Source: Rheinheimera salexigens (GTDB taxonomy: Bacteria; Pseudomonadota; Gammaproteobacteria; Enterobacterales; Alteromonadaceae). From it: DNA of 64,000 nt. A program made the position numbers and the translations under genes. Under the pieces are notes generated by a model. It was not told the origin of the DNA, did no database searches, and saw only the letters and a program-made list of their open reading frames with translations. The DNA is taken from positions 2,107,108-2,171,107 of the forward strand of contig NZ_MKEK01000001.1 in the NCBI RefSeq assembly GCF_001752395.1, written 5' to 3'. Below are positions 9,224 to 17,984 of this stretch, one piece after another. Position 1 is the stretch's first letter. Every line of letters begins with the position of its first letter.

Positions 9224-9772
9224 TTATCCTTTCAATATTTTATTATCTTTAGTATTAACTACATATTGATATATGTAACGAGTTTTTTCAGTATTTGCAA
9301 TAAATCCTAGCTTCGACGCTAACAGTATCGCCGCTTTATTGGTTGGGCTTATTTGCATATAAATAGTTTTTATCTCTAGGGCTATTAACTTGGCGACAAT
9401 AGCTCGCATAACTTCTAATGCCACACCTATATTTTGAAACTTCAACAATAATATAACCCCAATTTCAGCCTTTTTATTAACAAAGTCAATGTAAGGCATA
9501 CCACTAATGCCATATTCTATTAAACTGTTTTTATTCTTTAGCAGTAAAATTAAACTGTCGCATTGCTGCTGTTTTTGCTTTCGTAGCATAGTGTTAAGCA
9601 TCGCAGCAGTTTGTACATAAGAAAATGGAGCTGCAATATAGTGCATGGTATTACTGCAACCATACAATTTAGCTAAAAACGGCAGCGTGGTGTGGTCTAC
9701 TGGTTTCAGGCTCAGCCTTGGTGTTGTAAATGTAAAATAATTTAAGATGTCGTCAGTTGTTTTCAGTAGCAT
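9224..9772 (-). CDS. GNAT-family acetyltransferase (RimJ-like)
   Basis: This 182-residue protein has the layout of GNAT_3/RimJ-type acetyltransferases: an N-terminal TPRLSLKPV strand, an acceptor-side region with YAAPFSYVQ-like residues, a motif-A-like segment (IGVILLLKFQNIGVALEVM, about 108-126) and a C-terminal NKAAILLASKLGF motif where the usual N-x-A-x-x-x-x-x-K-x-G-F sits. It would transfer an acetyl group from acetyl-CoA to an amine. Its start overlaps the end of the methyltransferase gene by 20 bases and it ends 3 bases before the precursor-like gene, so it is an operon member and might act on the same peptide or on the modification machinery. Substrate unknown. Confidence 0.72.
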   Translation of the reverse strand: MLLKTTDDILNYFTFTTPRLSLKPVDHTTLPFLAKLYGCSNTMHYIAAPFSYVQTAAMLNTMLRKQKQQQCDSLILLLKNKNSLIEYGISGMPYIDFVNKKAEIGVILLLKFQNIGVALEVMRAIVAKLIALEIKTIYMQISPTNKAAILLASKLGFIANTEKTRYIYQYVVNTKDNKILKG

Positions 9773-10568
9773 TACTGACCTGCTCAGCCGTTGTTAAGGC
9801 TTCTAACCGTGTGAGTAATGCTGAATTCAGCTGCATTTTTTGACTAGGAGGGATGACTAAAGTGGTTTTAAAATCCATTGTTGCTAATGGCAGGTCAGCT
9901 AAGGCTAAATATTCAATCCGAGGCTGTTGCAGCGGTAGCGTAATGGCTTCATATAAAATCACCTGATGTTGCAGCGGATAATATTCTGCCAGTAATTGTA
10001 CTAATAGTTGTTTATATTCAGCACCGGTACTAAATTTAGCTAAACTTCGGTCACCTGCTACACCCACTTGCCATAATATTAAGTAAGCCGCGTTATCAAT
10101 AGTGCGTTTATAAAACATAAACTGGCTGGTTTCATAGTGCTGACAGCCAAACTGACCGGGATCGATGGCTAAATCGGCTATCAAACAATCTTCAGCGGAT
10201 ATACCAGGCTCCATATATGCCTTAAACCCTAATTTTTTAGCTTGTTTAATCGCATTATGCGGCACCCAAGCAAATACACCGGGATGGCCATAAAATGCGC
10301 CAACAACGTTGCGCTGCTGTTTAACTTGCGCCAGCATCACGTCAACCATCTGCTGATAAGTTTCCATCCGTGACTTACCTTCACAATAGAATGGCTGCAA
10401 TGAACGCACGTCAGGATTCATCTGGCTGATCCATTGTTCAGTAACACCGTCTGACACTAACACGAATACCACATCGGCTTGCTCAATATGGCTTCGTGAA
10501 ATTGGACTAATATGCGCCCCTAATGTCATGCCCGTGCCGACACAAACTAAGCTTCCTTTTTGCAACAT
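9753..10568 (-). CDS. Borosin-type peptide backbone alpha-N-methyltransferase (SonM/OphMA-like)
   Basis: This SAM-dependent enzyme of the tetrapyrrole-methylase fold closely resembles the split borosin methyltransferase SonM and the catalytic half of the fungal OphMA, which methylate backbone amides of a RiPP precursor. Diagnostic segments are GSLVCVGTG (5-13), the catalytic region FYCEGKSRMETY (60-71; Tyr61, Arg67 and Tyr71 align with OphMA Tyr66, Arg72 and Tyr76), FYGHPGVFA (92-100), EPGISAED (120-127) and YETSQFMFYK. Cobalamin or haem-pathway methylases lack this set. Length (271) fits a stand-alone split enzyme. The position equivalent to OphMA Tyr63 appears to be Gln58. AGGGA precedes the ATG. 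It heads the operon methyltransferase-GNAT-precursor-diguanylate cyclase. Confidence 0.85.
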   Translation of the reverse strand: MLQKGSLVCVGTGMTLGAHISPISRSHIEQADVVFVLVSDGVTEQWISQMNPDVRSLQPFYCEGKSRMETYQQMVDVMLAQVKQQRNVVGAFYGHPGVFAWVPHNAIKQAKKLGFKAYMEPGISAEDCLIADLAIDPGQFGCQHYETSQFMFYKRTIDNAAYLILWQVGVAGDRSLAKFSTGAEYKQLLVQLLAEYYPLQHQVILYEAITLPLQQPRIEYLALADLPLATMDFKTTLVIPPSQKMQLNSALLTRLEALTTAEQVSNATENN

Positions 10569-10668
10569 ATTCCCTGTTTGCTTATTTGTATAATTTAACA
10601 GCAGTCTAGCATTGCCTATACTCAGGTTGAACTATTTTTTACCTTAGGTTTATTACAATAGGCTCAAT

Positions 10669-12321
10669 TTAAGTATTTGCGCTAAATACGTTATTAACAA
10701 AATTTTTAGCATCCTGCTCTAGTTGTAACAAATGCGCTTGGTCAACAAAGCTTTCCAAGTATATTTTATAACTGGCTTCAGTGCCTGATGGCCGCGCGGC
10801 AAACCAACCATTACGAGTAGCTACCTTTACGCCACCAATATCAGCTTTATTTCCAGATGCGCTGGTTTGCACAGATACAATTTCATCACCAGCCAAATGG
10901 GTTTGGCTAACGCTATTTACATCTAGTTTTTTTAACGCTGTTTTTTGTTCTAAACTGGCAGCAACATCTATACGTTGATATAAAGGCGCGCCTAATTCTC
11001 GGGTTAATGCTTGATATTGTTGATAAGGATCAACCCCGGTTTTCGCTAACATTTCTGCTGCTAATAAACCTAAAATAAAACCATCTTTATCGGTACTCCA
11101 CACAGTACCGTCTAAGCGTAAAAAGCTGGCGCCGGCACTTTCTTCGCCTGCAAAAGCAAGTTTAGCCTGATGCAAACCCTCAACAAACCATTTAAAACCC
11201 ACGGGAACTTCATATAACTGACAGCCACGGCTGGCAACAACTCTGTCAATTAAGGCACTTGAAACCAAGGTTTTACCTATTGCTAAATCAGTTGACCAAC
11301 CTGGTCTATTAGCCAATAAATAGTTAATAGCAGTTGCAAGATAGTGGTTAGGGTTCATTAATCCACCGCTTGCGGTAACGATACCGTGGCGGTCAAAATC
11401 AGGATCATTGCCTATCGCAATATCATACTGATTTTTTAGCTGAATTAAGTTAGCCATGGCATAAGCTGAAGAGCAATCCATACGGATTTTGCCGTCTTTA
11501 TCTAATGGCATAAAAGCAAAAGCAGCATCAACCTTGTCATTTACCACAGTAAGATTTAAACCATAACGCTCAGCAATACGTGGCCAATAGGCAATACCCG
11601 AGCCACCCATTGGATCAACGGCTATGCGAATATTGGCTTTAGCAATGGCTGCCATATCCACAACATTTTCTAAATCATCAACATAATGTTGTATATAATC
11701 AATATGCTGACAATAACCTGACGCTAAGGCTAATTGATATGGCATCATCTTAACGCCATCTAAGTCTTGGTCTAATAAAGCATTAGCCCGTTGCTCAATC
11801 CAGTCTGTGGCATCAGTATCGGCTGGGCCACCATGCGGCGGATTATATTTAATACCACCATCTTCAGGCGGATTATGCGATGGAGTAATAACAATGCCAT
11901 CAGCCAGCTGCGTAGTCTTACCCTTATTTTGGCCTAAAATAGCATGGGATATAACTGGCGTGGGCGTATAGCCAAGATCTTGTTGAATACAGACTTGGAT
12001 TTTATTAGCAATTAATACTTCAAGCGCAGTGGCAAAAGCGGCTTCAGATAAAGCATGGGTATCTTTACCTAAAAATAATGGCCCGGTAATACCTTGCTGT
12101 TTGCGATAATCGGCAATAGCTTGGCAAATTGCCAATACATGCGGTTCATTAAAGGTCTGCTTTAACGCACTCCCCCTGTGTCCTGATGTGCCAAAGCTTA
12201 CTTTATGCTCAGGAAACTGCTGTACATCCGGCTCTAATACATAATAGGCTGTCATTAAGCGGCTAATATTAGGTACTAATTCAGCCGGTATTGGCTGCCC
12301 CGCTAACGGATGTAATGCCAT
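10669..12321 (-). CDS. pgm: Phosphoglucomutase (alpha-D-glucose phosphate-specific)
   Basis: Pgm interconverts glucose-1-phosphate and glucose-6-phosphate, linking glycolysis to glycogen and envelope sugar synthesis. The phosphoserine loop is [11 protein letters not shown], the magnesium loop is [10 protein letters not shown], the sugar-binding loop is GEESAGASF and the phosphate-binding loop is [10 protein letters not shown]; the 550-residue length is standard. It lies 9 bases downstream of seqA, as in the seqA-pgm operon of enterobacteria. The ATG at 12321 has AAGGAAT-like sequence upstream. Confidence 0.95.
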   Translation of the reverse strand: MALHPLAGQPIPAELVPNISRLMTAYYVLEPDVQQFPEHKVSFGTSGHRGSALKQTFNEPHVLAICQAIADYRKQQGITGPLFLGKDTHALSEAAFATALEVLIANKIQVCIQQDLGYTPTPVISHAILGQNKGKTTQLADGIVITPSHNPPEDGGIKYNPPHGGPADTDATDWIEQRANALLDQDLDGVKMMPYQLALASGYCQHIDYIQHYVDDLENVVDMAAIAKANIRIAVDPMGGSGIAYWPRIAERYGLNLTVVNDKVDAAFAFMPLDKDGKIRMDCSSAYAMANLIQLKNQYDIAIGNDPDFDRHGIVTASGGLMNPNHYLATAINYLLANRPGWSTDLAIGKTLVSSALIDRVVASRGCQLYEVPVGFKWFVEGLHQAKLAFAGEESAGASFLRLDGTVWSTDKDGFILGLLAAEMLAKTGVDPYQQYQALTRELGAPLYQRIDVAASLEQKTALKKLDVNSVSQTHLAGDEIVSVQTSASGNKADIGGVKVATRNGWFAARPSGTEASYKIYLESFVDQAHLLQLEQDAKNFVNNVFSANT

Positions 12322-12330
12322 GATAATTCC

Positions 12331-12870
12331 TTATAATAAATCGCGAATACGTTCAGCTTCAGCCTCGGTATAACCTAATTTAAGCGCAGCTTCGGTTAAC
12401 ATCATCTTCTTTCGCGTAGTATTAGAGTTGGTCATCACCCAAAATTCGGTATTCGGAATTTGTTTCGGATTAGTACTACTTCCTGCTTCAGATAGTTCAT
12501 CGTGCGAACGGCCAAAATACAAACGATTACGGCCTTTTATCTCTAATACTGCAGAAAATTGCTTTTTATGTGCTCGGGCCAAAACAGATAATATAAATAA
12601 AAATCGGCCAACAACACTAGATTCAGTTTGTAATTCTTGGCGATTAATTAAATCGAATACCGAAACATGCGCTGCAACCTTCGCTGCTTGCTCTGCAGTT
12701 GAATCGGCGGCTTGGCTTGTTGCATTAGTATCTGTAGATACATTTGCATCAGAAATAGTCGCATCACCTAACAGCAATCGACGCAAAATATCTGAAGCAC
12801 TTTCGCCAATTTGCTGGGTTTGTCCCGCAATATACTGGTACAGCTCTTCATCAATTTCGATGGTTTTCAT
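12331..12870 (-). CDS. seqA: Replication initiation negative regulator SeqA
   Basis: SeqA binds hemimethylated GATC sites and sequesters the replication origin. The N-terminal oligomerisation helix MKTIEIDEELYQYIAGQTQ and the C-terminal DNA-binding region (FWVMTNSNTTRKK...) are well conserved, and the protein is 179 residues, close to the E. coli length. The start is placed at the ATG at 12870 because AGGTGG lies 9 bases upstream and the family begins MKTIEID; a longer frame starting at 12936 adds unrelated residues. It is divergent from ybfF and heads the seqA-pgm operon. Confidence 0.95.
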   Translation of the reverse strand: MKTIEIDEELYQYIAGQTQQIGESASDILRRLLLGDATISDANVSTDTNATSQAADSTAEQAAKVAAHVSVFDLINRQELQTESSVVGRFLFILSVLARAHKKQFSAVLEIKGRNRLYFGRSHDELSEAGSSTNPKQIPNTEFWVMTNSNTTRKKMMLTEAALKLGYTEAEAERIRDLL

Positions 12871-12978
12871 ATATTTATTCCACCTACAAAAATTTCCATC
12901 ATTATATAAAGCCTTATCGACTGACGCCAGCAACATCCTTTGTTAAACTGACGATCATTTAAAATCATTGAGTTTTAT

Positions 12979-13740
12979 ATGCTATTACATACCCATTGTA
13001 CTGGTTCAGGCGATCCTATCGTGCTGATCCACGGCCTATTTGGCAGTTATGAAAACTTAGGTATTATTGCCCGAAGTTTGGCAGAACACTACCATGTAAT
13101 TAATATTGATGTGCGTAATCATGGTCAATCTCCACATAGCGAGCAAATGACATACGCGTTAATGGCTGAAGATGTAGCAGAAACCCTAGATCATTTAGGC
13201 TTATCTAAAGTGTCTATTCTTGGCCATTCTATGGGGGGAAAGATTGCCATGGCATTTGCATTGGCTCACCCAGAGCGCGTTGATAAGCTAATTCTGGCCG
13301 ATATAGCGCCGGTAGCCTACCCGGCTCGGCATCAGCAAATTTTAGCCGGTTTAAGTGCTGTGCCGCTAAGCCAGATCCAAAGTCGCTCTGATGCTGATAA
13401 ACATTTAGCTCACTATATTAATGAGCTAGGTGTACGCCAATTTTTATTAAAAAGCTTAGCCATACAAGATGATCATTATAGCTGGCGCTTTAATTTAGCG
13501 GCATTAACTGAGCAATACAGCAAGATTAATGGTGAACTAGATCAAAAGGGTAGCTTTACCGGTGAGTGTTTATTTATAAAGGGTGAATTATCCGACTATA
13601 TTTTAGCTGAACATAAGTCACAAATATTAGCCCAGTTCCCAAAGGCGCAAGTAAAAACGATTCAAGGCACTGGCCATTGGTTACATGCCGAGAAGCCAGC
13701 GATTTTCAGCCGACTAGTCCAAGATTTTTTATCGGCTTAA
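12979..13740 (+). CDS. ybfF: Alpha/beta-hydrolase, YbfF-type acyl esterase
   Basis: The protein (253 residues) is an alpha/beta-hydrolase with an oxyanion-hole motif IHGLFGS, the nucleophile elbow GHSMGG (Ser near 93), and a C-terminal GTGHWLHAEKP with the catalytic His. YbfF enzymes hydrolyse short acyl esters and CoA thioesters in vitro; the physiological substrate is unknown. Its placement divergent from seqA matches enterobacterial genomes. The upstream space to seqA is about 108 bp. Confidence 0.9.
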   Translation: MLLHTHCTGSGDPIVLIHGLFGSYENLGIIARSLAEHYHVINIDVRNHGQSPHSEQMTYALMAEDVAETLDHLGLSKVSILGHSMGGKIAMAFALAHPERVDKLILADIAPVAYPARHQQILAGLSAVPLSQIQSRSDADKHLAHYINELGVRQFLLKSLAIQDDHYSWRFNLAALTEQYSKINGELDQKGSFTGECLFIKGELSDYILAEHKSQILAQFPKAQVKTIQGTGHWLHAEKPAIFSRLVQDFLSA

Positions 13741-13804
13741 CGGCTTAATTAATAGCAATTTATGCTATAGTGCCGTCAAATTTTTACAGCCAGGAGAAAC
13801 CAAG

Positions 13805-14002
13805 TTGGCTTTTGAGCAAATTGAAACCCTTGGATTATGGTTGGGTTTATTTATTCTGTATGCTTTTATCGTCATGGCGATTTTAGATGTATTGAAAAAA
13901 AGCAATGCCCCGAAATTCGGCCGGTTTTTTGTATGGCTAGTGCTCTTTTTGTCGCCACTGGTATTTATTATCAAAAGCGTAGTACCGTTTTTTCTTGAGT
14001 AA
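13805..14002 (+). CDS. Small membrane protein, DUF2788 family
   Basis: This 65-residue protein has two hydrophobic helices (about 10-29 and 43-62) separated by a short basic loop (LKKSNAPKFGR), and looks like DUF2788. Its function is not known. The start is a TTG, chosen because AGGAGA lies 8 bases upstream and no ATG follows until the first helix. It is followed 14 bases later by ybfE, so the small gene, ybfE and fldA probably share a transcript. Confidence 0.85.
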   Translation: MAFEQIETLGLWLGLFILYAFIVMAILDVLKKSNAPKFGRFFVWLVLFLSPLVFIIKSVVPFFLE

Positions 14003-14016
14003 GAAGGTTAAGATTA

Positions 14017-14289
14017 ATGGCTAAGATTGCCACTGATCGCACCACTATTGATTTGTTTGCACAAGATAAACGTCCGGGGCGACCAAAAACAAATCCGTTG
14101 CCCCGAACGGAACAGCTTAAGCTGAACAAACGCAATCAAATCAAGCGTGATCGCAGTAAAGGTTTAAAACGTATAGAGTTCAAAGTGTCTGATAAATTGT
14201 ATGAACAGCTAAGTCAGCACGCTAGCGACGCCGATATGACGCGCAGCGCCTATATTGAACATATTTTGACACAAATGTTGACCAGGTAA
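14017..14289 (+). CDS. ybfE: YbfE family DNA-binding-like protein (LexA-regulated in E. coli)
   Basis: The 90-residue basic protein has the YbfE signature: TDRTTIDLFAQDKRPGRPKTNPLPR near the N-terminus and a C-terminal ribbon-helix-helix-like segment (FKVSDKLYEQLSQHASDADMTRSAYIEHIL). In E. coli it is a LexA-regulated protein of unclear function, encoded next to fldA and fur as here. No clear LexA box was seen immediately upstream of this gene; transcription may start at the DUF2788 gene. Confidence 0.9.
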   Translation: MAKIATDRTTIDLFAQDKRPGRPKTNPLPRTEQLKLNKRNQIKRDRSKGLKRIEFKVSDKLYEQLSQHASDADMTRSAYIEHILTQMLTR

Positions 14290-14301
14290 GAAGGTTAGAT
14301 A

Positions 14302-14832
14302 ATGGCTACTGTAGGCATATTTTTTGGAAGTGATACTGGTAACACTGAGCATATTGCTAAAATGATCCAGAAAGAGTTAGGCAAGCACTTATTTGATGTG
14401 CGTGATATTGCTAAAAGCAGCAAAGAAGATATTGCCGCTTTTGATTTAATTTTATTTGGTATCCCAACTTGGTACTACGGTGAAGCACAGTGCGATTGGG
14501 ATGATTTTTTCCCAGATTTAGAGCAAGTTGATTTTACCAATAAACTCGTCGCGATTTTTGGCTGTGGTGATCAAGAAGACTACGCTGAATACTTTCTCGA
14601 TGCTATGGGCACTTTACGTGACATTATCGAGCCTAAGGGCGCCATTATTGTCGGTCAATGGCCTACCGCTAGTTATAATTTCGTTGCGTCTAAAGGCTTA
14701 GCAGATGAAGACCATTTTGTCGGTTTAGGTATCGATGAAGACCGTCAACCCGAGCTAACGGAGCAGCGCGTTAAAGATTGGTGTAAACAAATTTATGAAG
14801 AGTTAAGCCTGAAAGAGTTTGAAGGTCTTTAA
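14302..14832 (+). CDS. fldA: Flavodoxin I
   Basis: FldA is a long-chain flavodoxin (176 residues) that carries low-potential electrons for radical SAM enzymes and others. The FMN phosphate-binding loop FFGSDTGNTEHIA lies at the N-terminus and the flavin-stacking loops PTWYYGEAQCDWD and GCGDQEDYAEYF are present. It lies 12 bases after ybfE and is followed by a terminator; fur comes next on the same strand beyond a convergent DUF4442 gene. Confidence 0.95.
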   Translation: MATVGIFFGSDTGNTEHIAKMIQKELGKHLFDVRDIAKSSKEDIAAFDLILFGIPTWYYGEAQCDWDDFFPDLEQVDFTNKLVAIFGCGDQEDYAEYFLDAMGTLRDIIEPKGAIIVGQWPTASYNFVASKGLADEDHFVGLGIDEDRQPELTEQRVKDWCKQIYEELSLKEFEGL

Positions 14833-14840
14833 CCGTTTCA

Positions 14841-14869
14841 AGCCAGTAAATTAGTTTACTGGCTTTTTT
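14841..14869 (+). terminator. Rho-independent terminator after fldA
   Basis: A 10-bp stem AGCCAGTAAA / TTTACTGGCT with loop TTAG is followed by a run of T, starting 9 bases after the fldA stop codon. Confidence 0.9.
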
Positions 14870-14910
14870 ATAGCTTCTTTAATTTATAACTTCTTTAATT
14901 AATAACTACT

Positions 14911-15381
14911 TTAATTTGGCCGATATTGGCTTTTCTTCCGCACATATAAGGTGCGCAATACTTCGCAAACCACATTGCCCTTGTCGTCTTTAATGTCAAT
15001 TCTAAACTGCGGAAAGTATTTTTCGCCCTCAGCTGTGGCTTGACTGATTTGTTGCAGTCTGTCTTCCGTTAAATAAAACTCAGCAAAAAGTTTACCTTTG
15101 CCTGGCTGTAAAAAATTAATTTCGGCTTGTCTATCCCATACAAAATATTTATTACCCAATACCCCCATCAACATTAACGGATAAATAGGATCGGTCATCG
15201 AAAACATTGAGCCACCATATTGGCTGCGATTTATGTTTTTTGTCCATGGCCGAGATTTTAATTCAACTTTACAATAGCGATAATCCTGATCTAATTTTAC
15301 TATTTTGATACCACTGAAAAAAAATGGCGGCCAGCAATTAATCAATCGCCGCATAACCGCGGATTTAAATAACCATTTCAT
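14911..15381 (-). CDS. DUF4442 family hot-dog-fold protein (putative thioesterase)
   Basis: The 156-residue protein matches DUF4442, a hot-dog-fold group related to thioesterases: an N-terminal amphipathic stretch, then NRSQYGGSMFSMTDPIYPLMLM, where the GG-x-x-F-x-x-x-D pattern sits at the position of the hot-dog catalytic helix, and a beta-rich C-terminus. A role in acyl-thioester hydrolysis is suggested by the family only. It sits alone on the minus strand between fldA and fur. Confidence 0.8.
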   Translation of the reverse strand: MKWLFKSAVMRRLINCWPPFFFSGIKIVKLDQDYRYCKVELKSRPWTKNINRSQYGGSMFSMTDPIYPLMLMGVLGNKYFVWDRQAEINFLQPGKGKLFAEFYLTEDRLQQISQATAEGEKYFPQFRIDIKDDKGNVVCEVLRTLYVRKKSQYRPN

Positions 15382-15472
15382 ATAAATACTCTGGTACGAC
15401 CTGTTATAGTTAGTTTAACAAGCCTATTCTCAAGTACAAGTCGTCAATTAAACAAATTAGAAAATAGCCAAT

Positions 15473-15500
15473 TTGCTTAATAGTTTAATCCCTTTATAAT
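15473..15500 (+). promoter_or_regulatory. Predicted sigma-70 promoter of fur
   Basis: TTGCTT (15473-15478) and TATAAT (15495-15500) are separated by 16 bases and lie about 30 bases before the fur start. No clear Fur box overlaps them. Confidence 0.6.
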
Positions 15501-15532
15501 CGATTCAAATTCACGTTAATGTTAGAGGTCTT

Positions 15533-15979
15533 ATGTCAGATCATAATAGCGAACTGCGCAAAGCTGGTTTAAAAGTTACTCTGCCAAGAGTAAAAATTTT
15601 AGAAATCCTTCAAGATCCTAAAAACCAGCACATTAGTGCAGAGGATGTTTATAAATTGTTATTAGAGCTGGGAGAAGACATTGGTCTAGCAACAGTATAT
15701 CGCGTACTTAATCAGTTTGATGACGCTGGCATTGTTACTCGCCATCACTTTGAAGGCGGAAAGTCGGTATTTGAGCTCGCCGGCAATGACCACCATGATC
15801 ATTTAGTCTGTTTAAAATGCGGTAATGTTATTGAGTTTCACGATGATATGATTGAAGCTAAACAACTTGAAATAGCTGAAGAAAATGGTATGAAATTAAC
15901 TCACCATAGCTTGTACTTATATGGTGAATGTAAAGATACTGAGCAATGTAAGAAGAATATTCAGCTACTAAAATTCTAG
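15533..15979 (+). CDS. fur: Ferric uptake regulator
   Basis: Fur is the iron-responsive repressor. The N-terminal winged helix (LRKAGLKVTLPRVKILEIL; LATVYRVLNQFDDAGIV) and the C-terminal metal-binding dimer domain with HHDHLVCLKCG and a second Cys pair (CKDTEQC) are intact, in 148 residues. It follows ybfE-fldA as in many gammaproteobacteria, with a convergent DUF4442 gene between. A sigma-70 promoter is visible upstream. Confidence 0.96.
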   Translation: MSDHNSELRKAGLKVTLPRVKILEILQDPKNQHISAEDVYKLLLELGEDIGLATVYRVLNQFDDAGIVTRHHFEGGKSVFELAGNDHHDHLVCLKCGNVIEFHDDMIEAKQLEIAEENGMKLTHHSLYLYGECKDTEQCKKNIQLLKF

Positions 15980-16047
15980 CATTATATTTCAGTCTTAGCT
16001 TTTACAGAATATGTAGCAAATTCATTATAACGTTTTAGCTTATTCAT

Positions 16048-16079
16048 AAAAAAAGGCACCTTTTAAAGGTGCCTTTTTT
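16048..16079. terminator. Bidirectional terminator between fur and etfA
   Basis: A GGCACCTTT / AAAGGTGCC hairpin is flanked by a run of A on its left and T on its right, so it can end both fur (plus) and etfBA (minus). Confidence 0.92.
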
Positions 16080-16115
16080 GTACCAACATCAATGATTAGA
16101 ATAGGTATGTTGCTA

Positions 16116-17042
16116 TTACAGTAACTGTTCTAACTCAGGCAGCACGGTAAATAAATCAGCAACTAAGCCATAATCGGCAATTTGAAAAATTGGCGCTTCA
16201 GCATCTTTGTTTATGGCAACAATAACTTTAGAATCTTTCATACCGGCTAAATGCTGAATAGCACCAGAAATACCTACTGCTATATATAAGTCTGGAGCAA
16301 CAATTTTACCAGTCTGGCCAACCTGCATATCATTGGGTACAAAGCCAGCATCTACAGCCGCGCGCGATGCACCAATAGCCGCACCCAATTTATCGGCAAT
16401 ACCATTTAGTAAGCTAAAGTTTTCACCATTTTGCATACCACGACCACCCGATATCACTATTCTAGCGGCAGTGAGTTCAGGCCGTTCAGACTTCGTTAGC
16501 TCTTCGCTAATAAAAGTTGATACACCAACGTCAGTAGCAATGGATACCATTTCAATGGGTGCACTGTTGCCCGTTTCAGCTGCTGCAAACGCTGCTGGGC
16601 GTACAGTTAGCACTTTAATGCTGTCACTAGACTGTACAGTTGCGATAGCGTTACCAGCGTAGATAGGTCGAACAAAGGTATCAGCAGATTCAATTTCAAT
16701 AACGTCTGAAATTTGTGCCACATCTAATAAAGCCGCAACTCTAGGTAAAAAGTTTTTACCTGTCGTCGTCGCTGCCGTTAAAATATGTTGGTAATCTTTA
16801 CCTAGCTCTACCACTAGCGCGGCAATGTTTTCAGCTAATTGGTGCGCATAGGCCGCATTATCGGCCTGTAATACTTTGCTTACACCTTGAATCGTTGCCG
16901 CTTCTTTTGCTGCTTCAGTACAGTTTTCACCGGCGACTAACAGCGTAATATCGCTACCAATGGCACTAGCAGCTTGCACAACTTTATATGTCTCTGCTTT
17001 TAAACCCTGCTCGTTATGCTCTGCGATTATTAAAATAGCCAT
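16116..17042 (-). CDS. etfA: Electron transfer flavoprotein alpha subunit
   Basis: EtfA holds the FAD of the electron transfer flavoprotein, which collects electrons from acyl-CoA dehydrogenases. The C-terminal FAD domain is clear: [21 protein letters not shown], then [17 protein letters not shown] and the [18 protein letters not shown] ending. Its ATG overlaps the etfB stop (TAATG). Length (308) is normal. It supports the GcdH and branched-chain acyl-CoA steps encoded in this region and elsewhere. Confidence 0.95.
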   Translation of the reverse strand: MAILIIAEHNEQGLKAETYKVVQAASAIGSDITLLVAGENCTEAAKEAATIQGVSKVLQADNAAYAHQLAENIAALVVELGKDYQHILTAATTTGKNFLPRVAALLDVAQISDVIEIESADTFVRPIYAGNAIATVQSSDSIKVLTVRPAAFAAAETGNSAPIEMVSIATDVGVSTFISEELTKSERPELTAARIVISGGRGMQNGENFSLLNGIADKLGAAIGASRAAVDAGFVPNDMQVGQTGKIVAPDLYIAVGISGAIQHLAGMKDSKVIVAINKDAEAPIFQIADYGLVADLFTVLPELEQLL

Positions 17043-17791
17043 TAGATCACCTTTGCTTCATGCTTTAATTTATCAACTAACTCTGCAACCGTCGCTACGG
17101 TAATACCGCCCTGACGTGTTGCTGGTGCTTTAACTTTTAAAGTCGCTACCTTAGATTCTAACGACACACCATAACTGTCGGCCGCTTTAACATCTAAAGG
17201 TTTACGTTTCGCTTTCATTATATTAGGTAATGAAGCATAACGCGGCTGGTTTAAACGTAAGTCAGTGGATACCACTGCAGGTAAAGTTAACGCTACGGTT
17301 TGTAAACCACCGTCAATTTCACGGGTTACATTAACTTTATCATCGACAACTTCAACTTTAGAAGCAAAAGTACCCTGCCCCATTCCCGTTAATGCCGCCA
17401 ACATTTGGCCCGTTTGGTTATTATCCGAGTCTATAGCTTGTTTACCTAAGATAACCAGTTTTGGTTGTTCTTCAGCCACCACTTTGGCTAATAATTTTGC
17501 CACTTGTAGTGAATCTAAGTTAAGGCTGGTCTCAATATGTAACGCTCGGTCTGCGCCTAAGGCTAACGCGGTGCGAAGTTGCTCTTGTACGGCCGTTGCA
17601 CCAATTGATACAACAACCACTTCAGTCGCGACACCGGCCTCTTTTAAGCGTACTGCTTCTTCAATAGCAATTTCACAAAACGGATTTAATGCCATTTTTA
17701 CGTTAGTCAGGTCGACTGCAGTTTCATCCGCTTTAACCCGTACTTTTACGTTGTAATCTATCACCCGCTTTACCGGTACCAATATTTTCAT
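17042..17791 (-). CDS. etfB: Electron transfer flavoprotein beta subunit
   Basis: EtfB is the AMP-binding partner of EtfA. It begins [19 protein letters not shown] and has the conserved [18 protein letters not shown] segment and the recognition-loop region [20 protein letters not shown]. The start at 17791 is chosen because GAGG lies 6 bases upstream and it matches the family; an upstream ATG at 17818 would add nine residues. Divergent from the ETF-QO gene with about 190 bp between, containing an 18-bp palindrome. Confidence 0.95.
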   Translation of the reverse strand: MKILVPVKRVIDYNVKVRVKADETAVDLTNVKMALNPFCEIAIEEAVRLKEAGVATEVVVVSIGATAVQEQLRTALALGADRALHIETSLNLDSLQVAKLLAKVVAEEQPKLVILGKQAIDSDNNQTGQMLAALTGMGQGTFASKVEVVDDKVNVTREIDGGLQTVALTLPAVVSTDLRLNQPRYASLPNIMKAKRKPLDVKAADSYGVSLESKVATLKVKAPATRQGGITVATVAELVDKLKHEAKVI

Positions 17792-17897
17792 AAAATCCTC
17801 ATTGTTTGTACCCAGCAATAATTATACAACTGTATCTAACTGCACTGAGTATACGTCATCTAAACGGTTTATATTCATTAGCCACAATCTACTTATT

Positions 17898-17915
17898 GTT
17901 GACGTTAACGTCAAC
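17898..17915. promoter_or_regulatory. Perfect 18-bp palindrome in the etfB / ETF-QO divergent promoter
   Basis: GTTGACGTTAACGTCAAC is a perfect inverted repeat lying between the divergent etfB and ETF-QO genes. Its core resembles the sequence upstream of the bkd operon. From memory it is close to published LiuR (MerR family) sites of branched-chain amino acid and ETF regulons in gammaproteobacteria. That it is an operator is inference, but the position and symmetry are strong. Confidence 0.65.
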
Positions 17916-17984
17916 CTGCAATACCCTAACAAATATCAAAATACCCCTTATAATGTAAACAATATAAGCCAAGAGGTCAGAGTT

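Noticed and set aside
15421..15532. Fur box at the fur promoter
   Set aside because: No sequence close to GATAATGATAATCATTATC is found near the -10/-35 elements.
17802..17984. N-terminal extension of ETF-QO from an ATG at 17802
   Set aside because: It would overlap the etfB start and the palindrome; the GTG at 17985 has a ribosome-binding sequence and matches homologues.
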